Below are positions 28,670 through 37,523 of a stretch of 64,000 bases of DNA, in pieces. The notes beneath the pieces are model-generated. The model saw nothing but the letters and a program-made list of their open reading frames with translations, had not been told where the DNA came from and did not search any database. How positions within the stretch are numbered: position 1 is the stretch's first letter; every line of letters begins with the position of its first letter. The stretch comes from Sphingomonas sp. MA1305 (GTDB lineage: Bacteria; Pseudomonadota; Alphaproteobacteria; Sphingomonadales; Sphingomonadaceae): contig NZ_RCVT01000002.1 of assembly GCF_016107325.1 (NCBI RefSeq), positions 496,001 through 560,000 on the forward strand, in the 5' to 3' direction. Made by a program: the position numbers and the translations under genes.

Positions 28670-28940
28670 AGGTCGAGGCACCGCGTAGCTTTACGTGGCA
28701 GAGCGGTACTGGCCTGACGGCCTGTCCTCTTGATGGGATTGTTCTTCCGCGTCGAGAACTGATGCGCTCGATTGGCCTGCGATGCTCGCTTAAACGCCAG
28801 CGGGTCTGCGTGGTCTACCATCTCGATCCTCTCGACCAAGACGGTAGAAGCAGAATAGTAGGCGTTTCACCGCCGTCAGATTGCGCCTCGGTCATGCCAA
28901 AGCGATGACCGAACCGGGCGGCTGCTATTACGGCTGATCA
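28670..28940. other. Intergenic region between convergent genes
   Basis: About 270 bp between the small rightward gene and the leftward 1807-residue gene. A weak frame reads through on the plus strand but has no ribosome site or recognisable protein character. No clear terminator hairpin was seen. Confidence 0.5.
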
Positions 28941-31900
28941 TCATGGAGTTAGTGCTTTAGCAATCCGACCGCCGGGCTTTGATCTGCCCGTAGCGACCAA
29001 AGCCCCGGCAATCTGCGCCTTCGCGTCCTTCCTTGACTTCTCCATGATCGACGTGACGGCCTTCTTGCGCTCGTCCTCTTCCATCCACCCCCACACGGGC
29101 GACGACACCAGATCGTCAAGCTCTCGCTTCGCCTGCGTCCCCGCTAGCGATTGCAGCCGGTCATATTCTGCCGGCGTCCAATCGACCTTCTTGCCTCCGG
29201 CCTTGTAGCTCCGTTGTGGTGGCGAGACGGTTGCGCCAGCACTAAGCAGCGCCGCGATCGTCGGGTCCTTTCGATCATTGCCCGTGTACATCGGCGAGAT
29301 GATGTCAGGGCCGATGGCATCCTGCGCTTGGACAGGAGCGCCAAAAACATCCCGGCGCGGATAAAGACCTTCCGACATGAAGGGGATGCGCGAGCGAATG
29401 CGGTCCATTGGCCCGCGCGCCTCCCGCATGAGCGGATCGCTTTCTTTGGCGACCTGGGCGACGATGGCGGGAACGGCGATGGCGCCTGCGGTGCGCGACA
29501 GGAAGCCGTCAAGATAACGGTCCGGATCGTTCACCGCCTCCATCGCCGAGCTAAGGCCAGACAGCCACGTCTTTGACGACAGATTGTTGACGATCGCCGC
29601 AGCCACCAGAGTTGCGGACCGCTCCTGCTGCTCGTCAGTCATATGCGATTGCAGGTCGACCATATCCGCGACAGTGCCGATGGTGGTCGAGAACGGATCA
29701 AGGCGGGCGTAGCTGTAATAACGGTCGCCGATCTTGAAACTATATGGCTGCCAGCCGTTTGCCTGAAGCAGCCGGCGAGCGTTGGGATCGGCAGGGCCAC
29801 CCCCGGTAATCTGTCCGGCCTGCGCCATTTGGTACATTGCGGCACCGACGCCCGACCCAACAACTGCCCGCGTCAGCGCCATGTCACGGCGCGCGCCCCC
29901 AGCCGCCACCTCGGCCCGCCACGAGCGCATAAGCGGCGCGACCGGCGACCGCTCCGCGGCGAACTTCACAAGGTTCATCGGCGTGCGAATGAAAGGAAGC
30001 AGCAGCTTGGCGATCGGCTGTCCCTGCGTGGCAGAGGACAGCCCGGCTGAGAAACTGCCATGTCGTAGCGGTGTCTGGAACGTCAGATAACGCGCATACT
30101 CAAAAGACTTTTGGAGCAGATCGTCGGTGGGATTGAGCGCCAAATCAGCCGCACGATCCCGAGCCGCCTTTCCGCGCAGGCCCTCACCGACCGCCTGACG
30201 CATGGCCAAGCCGTTCAACTCCATCCGGCTTGCGATACCCTTGAATAGCTCGTCCTCGGCAGTGAGCAGGCGCGTGGGCGTGCGAATAAACGACCCCACT
30301 TTACCGCCGATCGCAGCCATTTGCTGCGTTTCGACCTTGGTCACCGCATCCGCGGCGTCGCCGGTCAGGAAGGAGCGAGCGGCAGCCCGCATACCCTCGC
30401 GCGCGCCAGAGATCATACCGGCAGCACGGGTGCCAAGCTCGGAGAACAGGACCCGATCAGTGCCCGCCTGACCAGGCAGCGCCTTTCGAACGGCACCGAT
30501 GCCAGCGGCAACGGCATGCTCGGGGATCTGAGCGATAGAGGTAAGGGTATTAGACAGGATGTTGACGGCATGCGTCTGCGGACCGGACAACAAGCTGTTG
30601 ATGTACAGCTCGATCGCTTTGTCCCGCCATTTCGGCAGAAGCGAGCGCAAGGCAAACTGATTAACCCCCGCCGGCGAGGTCCCCACACGTTCCAGATCAA
30701 CCAGCCTGTCAGCTACGTCCTTGATCCTGCGAGTGCCGCCGAGCGTATCCCCGAGTGACGACAGAACCCGCGATGTGTCGCGGCTATCAGCCGTCATGCG
30801 GAACTGTTGAAGCAGCCGGCCCGCCTCCGCGGTCATGCCGGACACCTGCTCCTGTATGGCGGCATGTCGCAGCCATGCGCCGCGGAAAGCAGCCTCCAAT
30901 TCGTCGCCAGGGTTTTCAACGCGGGCAATCCGCTTCGCCATGTTGACCAGATCGGACGCCGAGCGGGCGAGCAACTGGCGAGCGGCCAACGCTTCCTCCG
31001 CGTTGAACGCCTGCCCCCTCCGACGCTTCAACAGATCGTCAGCCGTCATCCCAAGGTCTTCGGCGAGACTCTTGGTTTCCGCCTGCGTGATGCGTCCACG
31101 GCGCGCAGCGTCGAAACCACCCGCAACGCGATCGGTTTGCGCCAAGGCCCGCTTGATCGCCTGCGGGCTATCCAGTTTGTCGAGACGGATATTGCCGGCG
31201 AGGTTCGGGGCATTCTCCCCCCACTCCTCATAGGCTCGAACGGGCGCCGCATTAGCGTCCAGATCGTCCATCGTGACCGACTGGCCGCGATCCTCACTCA
31301 GCGGCGCGCCCTCGTCCCTTGCGCGCTCAACGTCGAAGCGTTGGCGGCGGGCCGCTTCGAAGGCGTCCACCTCTGCCAAGTCGTCGGGGCGAAAAGCGCG
31401 GTTGCCGCCGCTATGCGTGGCCTGAAGGGTGTCGAGAAACTCAGCCACAGTCGGGCGATCGGCATGGTCAGGGAAGAACCCGGCTTCCCATGCACGTTGT
31501 GCCGCGTCGTCATATCCCATGCCGTCGCCACGGACGAGGGCGCCAAACCGCCCCTCACCACTGGCGAAGTCCATGCCCTGTCGCGGAGTGTTGTCGATCC
31601 CGTAGTGCTGTAGCTCGCCGCCCTGCGGACGAATGCCGCCTTGCGAGCGAAGCCACGTCACCAGATCAGCCGGCCCCCGCTTGCGGATAAGCGCGCCCGT
31701 GGTGCCTGACGGCAGCGCGCGGCTCGACAGTGCGGCGTCTTCATTGGGGGCGCGCACGGGGGCATACCGCCCGGCCTGAATCCGGGCCGCCTCGTCCACG
31801 CCATCAACCGTGTTGGCCGGCAGCGGCAGCATGTCACGTGACGCAACGCCTTCTGCCTGAGCGATGCGCTCGGCAGTCGGCCCACCCGCCCCGGTTTGCG

Positions 31901-34364
31901 ACGCTGGAGTAAACTCCGGCCACTCGTCAGCAACCGAGCCGACCAGCGACGGCGATTGAGTTTCGTTCGCCATGGCCTGCGACGGCCGACCAAGATTGAG
32001 GTAGTCGACGGGATCACCTCGACGGGCAGCGAGAGGGTCTAGGGCAGACACCGACGCAACTCCGCCACGCTGCGGGGCGACTTGACCAACATCAATCCAA
32101 TCCGGGTTCCGGGGCCCCGGCGGCTGCATCAACTGGCCGATCGACAGCCGGTCTACAATCTCCGTTTGCTCAGGATCGAGCGCGATGACCACGCGATGCC
32201 GAGGACCATCCTTGTTGACGCGCCCGCCGCCGATATGGGTAATGCCGTCATGTCCAAGCGAACGGACCAGAGCGTCCATTGTCTCGCGACCTTCGCTTGC
32301 CGTCACTCCTTCAGATGAAAGGATGTCCTCAGCCTCCCGGAACATCTGCTCATTGGTGGCGCCATGCGGTAAGTCATCGAAATACCGGCCGCCGTAGTCA
32401 CCTATCACGCGCTTGGCGACCGCCTCCCACGTCTCGCGATCAGCGGCTTTGTCCATATCAAGCGGGTTCTTCACCGCCTGGCGCACGGCGTACAGCGTAC
32501 GATCGGCGGCGACTTCTTGCGCTGCCTTGCTCAACCCCTTGCCGGTGTATTGAGACGCGATGTCCGCGCTATCCGTCAGGTACGTGCCTGCGCCAAACAG
32601 GCCGTAACCACCGCGCCCGTAGGGATCAAACTCCTGAATGTCGGGACGAGGGGACCCGTGCAGCATGATCGGCGGCAACCCGTCGCCTTCCTGCCGCCGC
32701 CAACCACGTTGCGCAGCCCAAGCCGCCACATCAGCCTGCACGTCCGCAAGAGTGCGGGTCGAAGGAGCCGGACGGATGGGCGCCGCAGTATTAATCGAAG
32801 GCGCGGATGCGTCTGGTTGCGTGCGGTACCGCGGCGGCAGGGTAAGAAAATCAGGTTGCCGACTTGGCATTTCAGGCGCCGCGAAGGGCGCTGATTGTAC
32901 ATCAAGAACATCCCGCGGCCGGGGGAGGTCGTTGGATGCGCGGCTTTTGGCCGCATCAATGGCCCCATCAGTCAGGTCTTGCGCAGCCTGCTCGCCGTCA
33001 CGCCCAGCCAGTCGGCTAAAGGGCTTCCCGATCAGACGACCCACAGCAGGCGCCAGGGCACCCGCCGCCGTGCCTAGCGCCAGTCCAGCAGGCGCCCCGA
33101 TCAATGCGCCCTGAAAGCGCCCGCGGCCATCCTCGCCTTGCCCGGCCCCAGCCAAGCCGCCTTCAACCGCACCGGCAATACCGAGACGGCGGACGACCGC
33201 CTGTCGTGCTGCCTGCTCAGCAGCGTACCGAGTGCCACCATTCCGCAGAACTTCCGCAGCCGTGCGATAGCCCAGCCCTTCGACCGATGCGCCGGGTGTA
33301 ATGAGCCCCCCGGCGAGCTGTCCGCCGAAGCGGGCATAGGGATGATTAGCATCGTCATAGGCGAGGACGCTGCGGTTCTGATCAAGGTTGTTGGCGAGGA
33401 TGTCACCGAACCGACGATCGGACGACCAGACGTTTTCACGATCATTCGGCACGAGCGTATCCACGACCGCGCCCATCTCATCGAGCATGTTAATCGGATC
33501 GGCCACGCCCCGCATGAAGGAGCCAAAGCCGCCATCCTTGTTGTCAGTCAGGACGCGCGGCGCATCCTTGTAGCTGACGACGCTACCGGCCCCACCAGCC
33601 TTGGCGCGCTGCGCATAGAGCTTGCGCGTTTCGCCCTCATCAATCTGGAACCCATTCGACCGCGCATAGGCCAGCAAGTCTTCCGGCTTGGACGACATGT
33701 CTTGAAAGATTGATGCGTACCCTTTGGCGATGTCAGGCCTGAGCCCCTGGAAAGGCATCGGCTCGTCATTGAAGACGGCGACAGCATCGCCATAGGGCGC
33801 GGCCTGAGGCGTCGCCCATGGATCGGGCGTCTTGTGCCTGAAGCTCGCCGGCTGTTCGAATGCAGTGGACCAAGCGCCCTTGCCATTTAGGCGGGCGAAA
33901 CGCTCCGCCTCCATATACGCGGCGAGCCGATCGGGATCAGCCTTCAGGTATTCCGGTGTTGCAATAGCTAGGCCGCCGGACAGCAGCCCGGTTGCTGCAT
34001 CGCCATTGCGCTCTACGGATGCCACCGGCCGGCCGTAGGTGGAAGCTCCGGTAGGCGTCACCACAGCGCCCGGCTGGAGGTATGGCAGCAGGTTCGTACG
34101 CGCCATTGCCCCAAGAGGCACCGTCTCGCCGGCTCGATCGCGCCCCGTCTGGTTCAGCTCAAAGGCATCCGCACCATACAAACGGGCGTTCTGGCCATTG
34201 TCGAGGCGAAAGGTGTCGCCGTCATGTGCCTCGCCGGTCGGCTTCAGCAAAGCCGCAGCGACGGTCGGTGCCTTGGCTGACACTGCTTTGTCGCCATCCC
34301 AAGGATTAGCTGCCGCAGCGGGACGCCTCACCGGCGCATCATTAAGCCAAGGCGTGTCGCTCAT
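28941..34364 (-). CDS. Giant polyvalent phage protein (1807 aa)
   Basis: A 1807-residue protein. Residues about 40-170 resemble a staphylococcal-nuclease-like domain (AHDGDTFRLDNGQNARLYG, then RLNGKGAWS at the end). Gly/Ala-rich hydrophobic stretches lie near 380-450. Residues about 565-745 resemble the ADP-ribosyltransferase domain of polyvalent proteins (IMLHGSPRPDIQEFDPYG, GLFGAGTYLTDSADIASQY). A helical region follows, and residues about 1240-1807 look like an internal virion/ejection protein (LYINSLLSGPQTHAVNILSN, FIRTPMNLVKFAAERSP, YYSYARLDPFSTTIGT). Such proteins are packaged in phage heads and injected with DNA. The next gene upstream overlaps its start by 4 bases. Activities are inferred from similarity by eye. 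Confidence 0.75.
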   Translation of the reverse strand: MSDTPWLNDAPVRRPAAAANPWDGDKAVSAKAPTVAAALLKPTGEAHDGDTFRLDNGQNARLYGADAFELNQTGRDRAGETVPLGAMARTNLLPYLQPGAVVTPTGASTYGRPVASVERNGDAATGLLSGGLAIATPEYLKADPDRLAAYMEAERFARLNGKGAWSTAFEQPASFRHKTPDPWATPQAAPYGDAVAVFNDEPMPFQGLRPDIAKGYASIFQDMSSKPEDLLAYARSNGFQIDEGETRKLYAQRAKAGGAGSVVSYKDAPRVLTDNKDGGFGSFMRGVADPINMLDEMGAVVDTLVPNDRENVWSSDRRFGDILANNLDQNRSVLAYDDANHPYARFGGQLAGGLITPGASVEGLGYRTAAEVLRNGGTRYAAEQAARQAVVRRLGIAGAVEGGLAGAGQGEDGRGRFQGALIGAPAGLALGTAAGALAPAVGRLIGKPFSRLAGRDGEQAAQDLTDGAIDAAKSRASNDLPRPRDVLDVQSAPFAAPEMPSRQPDFLTLPPRYRTQPDASAPSINTAAPIRPAPSTRTLADVQADVAAWAAQRGWRRQEGDGLPPIMLHGSPRPDIQEFDPYGRGGYGLFGAGTYLTDSADIASQYTGKGLSKAAQEVAADRTLYAVRQAVKNPLDMDKAADRETWEAVAKRVIGDYGGRYFDDLPHGATNEQMFREAEDILSSEGVTASEGRETMDALVRSLGHDGITHIGGGRVNKDGPRHRVVIALDPEQTEIVDRLSIGQLMQPPGPRNPDWIDVGQVAPQRGGVASVSALDPLAARRGDPVDYLNLGRPSQAMANETQSPSLVGSVADEWPEFTPASQTGAGGPTAERIAQAEGVASRDMLPLPANTVDGVDEAARIQAGRYAPVRAPNEDAALSSRALPSGTTGALIRKRGPADLVTWLRSQGGIRPQGGELQHYGIDNTPRQGMDFASGEGRFGALVRGDGMGYDDAAQRAWEAGFFPDHADRPTVAEFLDTLQATHSGGNRAFRPDDLAEVDAFEAARRQRFDVERARDEGAPLSEDRGQSVTMDDLDANAAPVRAYEEWGENAPNLAGNIRLDKLDSPQAIKRALAQTDRVAGGFDAARRGRITQAETKSLAEDLGMTADDLLKRRRGQAFNAEEALAARQLLARSASDLVNMAKRIARVENPGDELEAAFRGAWLRHAAIQEQVSGMTAEAGRLLQQFRMTADSRDTSRVLSSLGDTLGGTRRIKDVADRLVDLERVGTSPAGVNQFALRSLLPKWRDKAIELYINSLLSGPQTHAVNILSNTLTSIAQIPEHAVAAGIGAVRKALPGQAGTDRVLFSELGTRAAGMISGAREGMRAAARSFLTGDAADAVTKVETQQMAAIGGKVGSFIRTPTRLLTAEDELFKGIASRMELNGLAMRQAVGEGLRGKAARDRAADLALNPTDDLLQKSFEYARYLTFQTPLRHGSFSAGLSSATQGQPIAKLLLPFIRTPMNLVKFAAERSPVAPLMRSWRAEVAAGGARRDMALTRAVVGSGVGAAMYQMAQAGQITGGGPADPNARRLLQANGWQPYSFKIGDRYYSYARLDPFSTTIGTVADMVDLQSHMTDEQQERSATLVAAAIVNNLSSKTWLSGLSSAMEAVNDPDRYLDGFLSRTAGAIAVPAIVAQVAKESDPLMREARGPMDRIRSRIPFMSEGLYPRRDVFGAPVQAQDAIGPDIISPMYTGNDRKDPTIAALLSAGATVSPPQRSYKAGGKKVDWTPAEYDRLQSLAGTQAKRELDDLVSSPVWGWMEEDERKKAVTSIMEKSRKDAKAQIAGALVATGRSKPGGRIAKALTP

Positions 34365-35488
34365 CGGCCTTTGACCCTCTGAACTCCATTAGGATCGATG
34401 AAGGAAGCTCCAGCCGGGAGGCGGGCATAATCTTCCTTGGATTTGACCTGCACTGGCGCCGATCCAGATGCTCCAGCGCCACCAGACACCAAGGCGCTTG
34501 CCACCGACCTGCCGCCCCTGCCTCGGTTCGGCGGGCGGTACATGTTCCACGCATTCTGCTCTGCCGGCGTTAGAGTCTCACCACGCGCGACCTTGCCGAG
34601 AATAGGCGCCATCGTTCCGGCCATCGTGGGCGGGCGCGATGACGATCGCCCGCCACCAGTCGAGGCCGCGCGGGGGCGAGGATGCAAGTCGCTGTAGGTT
34701 GGTGTGCCACGGAGGCTCAGGCGATGCTGTTGGCGCGTATCCTCAAGCGCCATGCGGTTTCCCTGCCGATCGTCCTCAAGATCGGAATCGAATTGGTGGG
34801 CCGTTGGACCATTGCCACGCAGCACATAGTCTTGAACCGCCGTGCTATATTCGGGCGTGCCGGGCTGAAGCCCCAAGGACGACGCATAGGCTTCCGAGTC
34901 CTGCGGGGCGTCGTAGATCACCGTGGATTGTCCGGTGCGGGGATCGTACCTCACCCGATCATCACCCGACATGAAGTAATCTGGCGCATTGGCCTTCGCC
35001 AAACGCTCGCGCTCGCCCATGGCGTATGACCGTACGTTTGGATCGATGTACGGGTTGAGGGCGGCGCCCAGGAGCGTGCTGTCATAGCCCGCCGGGTCGT
35101 TGCCGCTACCAGATGCCAACGCCTTCGCGACAGCATTACTGTCGGCGGCGTTCGCCTCACTTGCCTTATCCAGCCGCCGCTGTTGCATGGCACCGACCAA
35201 CGACTGTGCGACGCGAGCGAGCCCTTGCGTCCACGACCCCACCGGCGAGGTGTCCATGCCCTGCGCGATCATGCCCTGAGCCATGCGGCTGCGCTGCGCG
35301 ATCATGTCCGGGGTCAGGCGGCGGCCACCCTCGCCATATACGAAAGCAGGGGGCGGCAATTGGGTAACGCCACCCGGTTGCATTGTCGGGACATCAGGAT
35401 CGTTTTCCATCCGGGTCTGAAGTCGCGCATGCGCGTCAGCAAGCTTCGCAGCTTCCGGCTGGAAAGCAGATTGCAAACCGAACAGCAT
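34361..35488 (-). CDS. Phage-type hypothetical protein (375 aa)
   Basis: A 375-residue polar protein with an N-terminal helical part (FGLQSAFQPEAAKLADAHAR), a Gln/Met-rich SRMAQGMIAQGM block, and a Gly/Arg/Ser-rich C-terminal third. It overlaps the giant polyvalent gene by 4 bases (ATGA). The pairing with that gene suggests a partner in the same virion or ejection complex, but no family is recognised. Confidence 0.7.
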   Translation of the reverse strand: MLFGLQSAFQPEAAKLADAHARLQTRMENDPDVPTMQPGGVTQLPPPAFVYGEGGRRLTPDMIAQRSRMAQGMIAQGMDTSPVGSWTQGLARVAQSLVGAMQQRRLDKASEANAADSNAVAKALASGSGNDPAGYDSTLLGAALNPYIDPNVRSYAMGERERLAKANAPDYFMSGDDRVRYDPRTGQSTVIYDAPQDSEAYASSLGLQPGTPEYSTAVQDYVLRGNGPTAHQFDSDLEDDRQGNRMALEDTRQQHRLSLRGTPTYSDLHPRPRAASTGGGRSSSRPPTMAGTMAPILGKVARGETLTPAEQNAWNMYRPPNRGRGGRSVASALVSGGAGASGSAPVQVKSKEDYARLPAGASFIDPNGVQRVKGR

Positions 35489-35489
35489 G

Positions 35490-35948
35490 TTAGTTGCCCC
35501 CCTGCAAAAGGCGCTTAGCGATCTCGCCTGCCGTGGGATTGCGGCTCACCAGTTGCAGCGAAGCCAATGCCGACACTTCGTCACCGCGTTCGGCAAGTTG
35601 TTCGAGGATAGCCACCGCCTCACCTGCAAGCGGCTGGGCGCGATCCTCGGCGCCCGCGGACCGGCTGGCACAGAAGGTGAAGTACAATGCGCCCGCTAAA
35701 CAGCGCGCGTCGACAGCTTCACCATGGGCTGCGCATAGTCGCGCATAGGGCACCATCTCGACGCCAAAGAGGATTGCAAGCGGGTTATCGACATCGACGG
35801 TATTGATGGCGTCGGTGTACATGTCTCGCATGTGGCGCTGCGCAGTAAGCTGCCCGGCGGCAGCACTGCGAATGATTGCGGCGGTGTCACCAATTGCCGA
35901 ATTAGGATCGAACCCTGCCAGCGGCTTGTTCGAATCGGTGTGGGACAT
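35490..35948 (-). CDS. Hypothetical phage protein (152 aa)
   Basis: A 152-residue mostly helical, acidic protein (SAIGDTAAIIRSAAAGQLTA; FCASRSAGAEDRAQPLAGEA). The ATG at MSHTDSNKP is chosen because AAGGAG lies 6 bases upstream; a TTG seven codons earlier is less likely. It is 1 bp from the 375-residue gene and is the first gene of the leftward three-gene block. Function unknown. Confidence 0.7.
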   Translation of the reverse strand: MSHTDSNKPLAGFDPNSAIGDTAAIIRSAAAGQLTAQRHMRDMYTDAINTVDVDNPLAILFGVEMVPYARLCAAHGEAVDARCLAGALYFTFCASRSAGAEDRAQPLAGEAVAILEQLAERGDEVSALASLQLVSRNPTAGEIAKRLLQGGN

Positions 35949-35961
35949 ATGCGGCTCCTTC

Positions 35962-35981
35962 GTATCCAAAGTTTCGGATAC
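35962..35981. promoter_or_regulatory. Inverted repeat upstream of the leftward block
   Basis: GTATCC and GGATAC flank an 8-base spacer in the leader of the 152-residue gene, just upstream of its ribosome site. It could be an operator or an RNA hairpin affecting this block. Confidence 0.35.
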
Positions 35982-36115
35982 CCGTGAAGGAGGTCAGCCG
36001 GGCGGTGTCCTGATCAACACCAAACACGGCCTTGGTAGCACACATAAACGAAGTAATCACTGCGGCTATTCGGAATTATCTCTATCAATTCGCCAGATTT
36101 GATTCAGGCAGTCAT

Positions 36116-36328
36116 TCACCCACCAGTGGGGATCTTAGTCGCGACGATCGCAACGAAAGCTAGCGATCCTATGATGAAGGCCGCGCCGGTGAACTTAGCG
36201 GCCATTCTCGTGCTTTCGCTCCAAGACGATTGATGACGCGCCGCCTCAAGCCAGAACCGCCCCGCGAAAAATGCAGCGGCAGCAGCGAGTAGCGCAGCAA
36301 GCCACGCGAAGGCGAGGAGGAAGACCAT
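36116..36328 (-). CDS. Small two-helix membrane protein (70 aa)
   Basis: The ORF from MVFLLAFAWLAALLAAAAAF has two hydrophobic segments (residues about 2-22 and 47-66) around a polar loop. The frame is open 30 codons further upstream into the regulator gene, but the first helix fits the internal start. Holin-like size and topology are noted; the function is unknown. Confidence 0.5.
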   Translation of the reverse strand: MVFLLAFAWLAALLAAAAAFFAGRFWLEAARHQSSWSESTRMAAKFTGAAFIIGSLAFVAIVATKIPTGG

Positions 36329-36359
36329 TCGCTGACGATACCACCGCCAGCGGCGCAGA

Positions 36360-36605
36360 CTAGCCCCGCAGGCGCACACCAGGCCCGGCCGCTCCGCCGC
36401 CTGCTCGGATCGTTGCACCCGCAGGGATAAACTCCACCCCCGCCGCCTCTAATGCAGCCTGCATGGCCGTGACGCTTTCGCGCGCCACCGCAACCCCGCC
36501 TTCGAAACGCACAACAGTGGAACCGCCCAAGCCGGCGGCTTCCGCCAAATCGTCCCGTGAGAGGCCGAGCGCGGCCCGCGCCATCGCGCATTGCTGTGGT
36601 GTCAT
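36360..36605 (-). CDS. XRE-family helix-turn-helix regulator (81 aa)
   Basis: An 81-residue protein with MTPQQCAMARAALGLSRDDL, then LAEAAGLGGSTVVRFEGG, a compact HTH_3 domain, and the short tail AAGVEFIPAG...GVRLRG seen in small alphaproteobacterial XRE regulators. It lies back-to-back with the rightward operon at 36753, a genetic-switch arrangement. The inverted repeat at 36668-36682 between them is its probable operator. Confidence 0.82.
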   Translation of the reverse strand: MTPQQCAMARAALGLSRDDLAEAAGLGGSTVVRFEGGVAVARESVTAMQAALEAAGVEFIPAGATIRAGGGAAGPGVRLRG

Positions 36606-36667
36606 GGTGATAAGAATATTTCCACACGACCATTGACGCAAGCATATTTGATGGTAATTTTCTTGTC

Positions 36668-36682
36668 ACCGCTTAGAGCGGT
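36668..36682. promoter_or_regulatory. Candidate operator in the divergent control region
   Basis: ACCGCT-TAG-AGCGGT is a perfect 6-bp-arm palindrome between the XRE regulator and the rightward operon. Its location suits repression of both promoters. Confidence 0.5.
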
Positions 36683-36686
36683 AAGC

Positions 36687-36722
36687 GACCGGGCAGGAGG
36701 CTTGCACCTCTCCCGCCCGGTC
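36687..36722 (+). promoter_or_regulatory. Strong leader hairpin of the rightward operon
   Basis: GACCGGGC (36687-36694) pairs with GCCCGGTC (36715-36722), and inner GGAGG can pair with CCTC around CTTGCA. No T-run follows, so it is not a standard terminator. It would form near the 5' end of the operon mRNA, 30 bp before the first gene, and may act in attenuation or stability. Confidence 0.55.
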
Positions 36723-36752
36723 TGACCACACCCGATCCCAAGGAGATCGCTT

Positions 36753-37148
36753 ATGGCTACTCGCGCCCTTAGCATCATCGTGCCTGATGCTGCCACCCCG
36801 GCTGCGCCCGTCGCGCTGCCCCGCCCCACCAACGACAATCTGGCAAGCTGGACCGCTGACCCCCGCGCCAAGCTGCTGCTGGCCTCCTGCGCCGCCCATC
36901 CGCCGCTCGGCGAGTGGAAGCGCGAGCGCTTCGGCTTCAGCGGTCGCGAGTGGTTCGAGTATATCGGCTATCGTGCCGAGGCCCTGACTGCGATCCGTGA
37001 CGAACACGGACAACGCGCGCTCGACCTGTACTACGCCGAGGGCGATCCGGCCTATGCCGTCTTCGCGCTGCACTGCCAGTCGTCCAGCGTCACCGACGCG
37101 ATCGACGCAGCCGCCGAAGCCGCCCTTGCCGCACAGATGGAGGGCTGA
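36753..37148 (+). CDS. Hypothetical element protein (131 aa)
   Basis: A 131-residue protein with AAGGAG 7 bases before the ATG. A Pro/Ala-rich start leads to a helical body (WTADPRAKLLLASCAAHPPL; REWFEYIGYRAEALTAIRDE). It is the first gene of the rightward early operon. No family recognised. Confidence 0.7.
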   Translation: MATRALSIIVPDAATPAAPVALPRPTNDNLASWTADPRAKLLLASCAAHPPLGEWKRERFGFSGREWFEYIGYRAEALTAIRDEHGQRALDLYYAEGDPAYAVFALHCQSSSVTDAIDAAAEAALAAQMEG

Positions 37149-37151
37149 TCC

Positions 37152-37523
37152 ATGCTCAACCGTCGCAACATCATTGGGGGCGCTGCGGCGCTCCCGGTAA
37201 TCGCCGTCGCTGCTTGTGCAGCCACACCGGCCACAGCCGCGGGCCGCAGTCACTTCGAAGCCCTCCGCCTCGAATACATCGCCGTGCAAAAGCGTGGAAA
37301 TGCCGGGTGGGATGACGATCATCCCGAGTTTCTGGCCATCTGTGATCGGCTCAGCCAAATCGAACGGGCGATGATCCATCAGCCCTGCCAGTCCCTCGCG
37401 GACGCGCGGGCGAAGATGCGCTTCATGATGGTGCTCAACGACTTCGGCAGCGTCTTCGACGGCGACGACTCCCACGCGATCGTCGCTGATATGTCGCGCT
37501 TCATGCTGGAGGACGCGGCATGA
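37152..37523 (+). CDS. Exported hypothetical protein with Tat-like signal (123 aa)
   Basis: The N-terminus MLNRRNIIGGAAALPVIAVA has a twin-arginine-like pair followed by a hydrophobic stretch and an ATAAG cleavage-like site near residue 30, so Tat export is plausible. The mature part (about 93 residues) is helical with DRLSQIERAMIHQP. It overlaps the next gene by 4 bases. Function unknown. Confidence 0.72.
   Translation: MLNRRNIIGGAAALPVIAVAACAATPATAAGRSHFEALRLEYIAVQKRGNAGWDDDHPEFLAICDRLSQIERAMIHQPCQSLADARAKMRFMMVLNDFGSVFDGDDSHAIVADMSRFMLEDAA

Noticed and set aside
28636..28908. 90-codon rightward frame after the small element gene
   Set aside because: It lacks a ribosome site, begins with TTG inside another gene and has no protein-like pattern.
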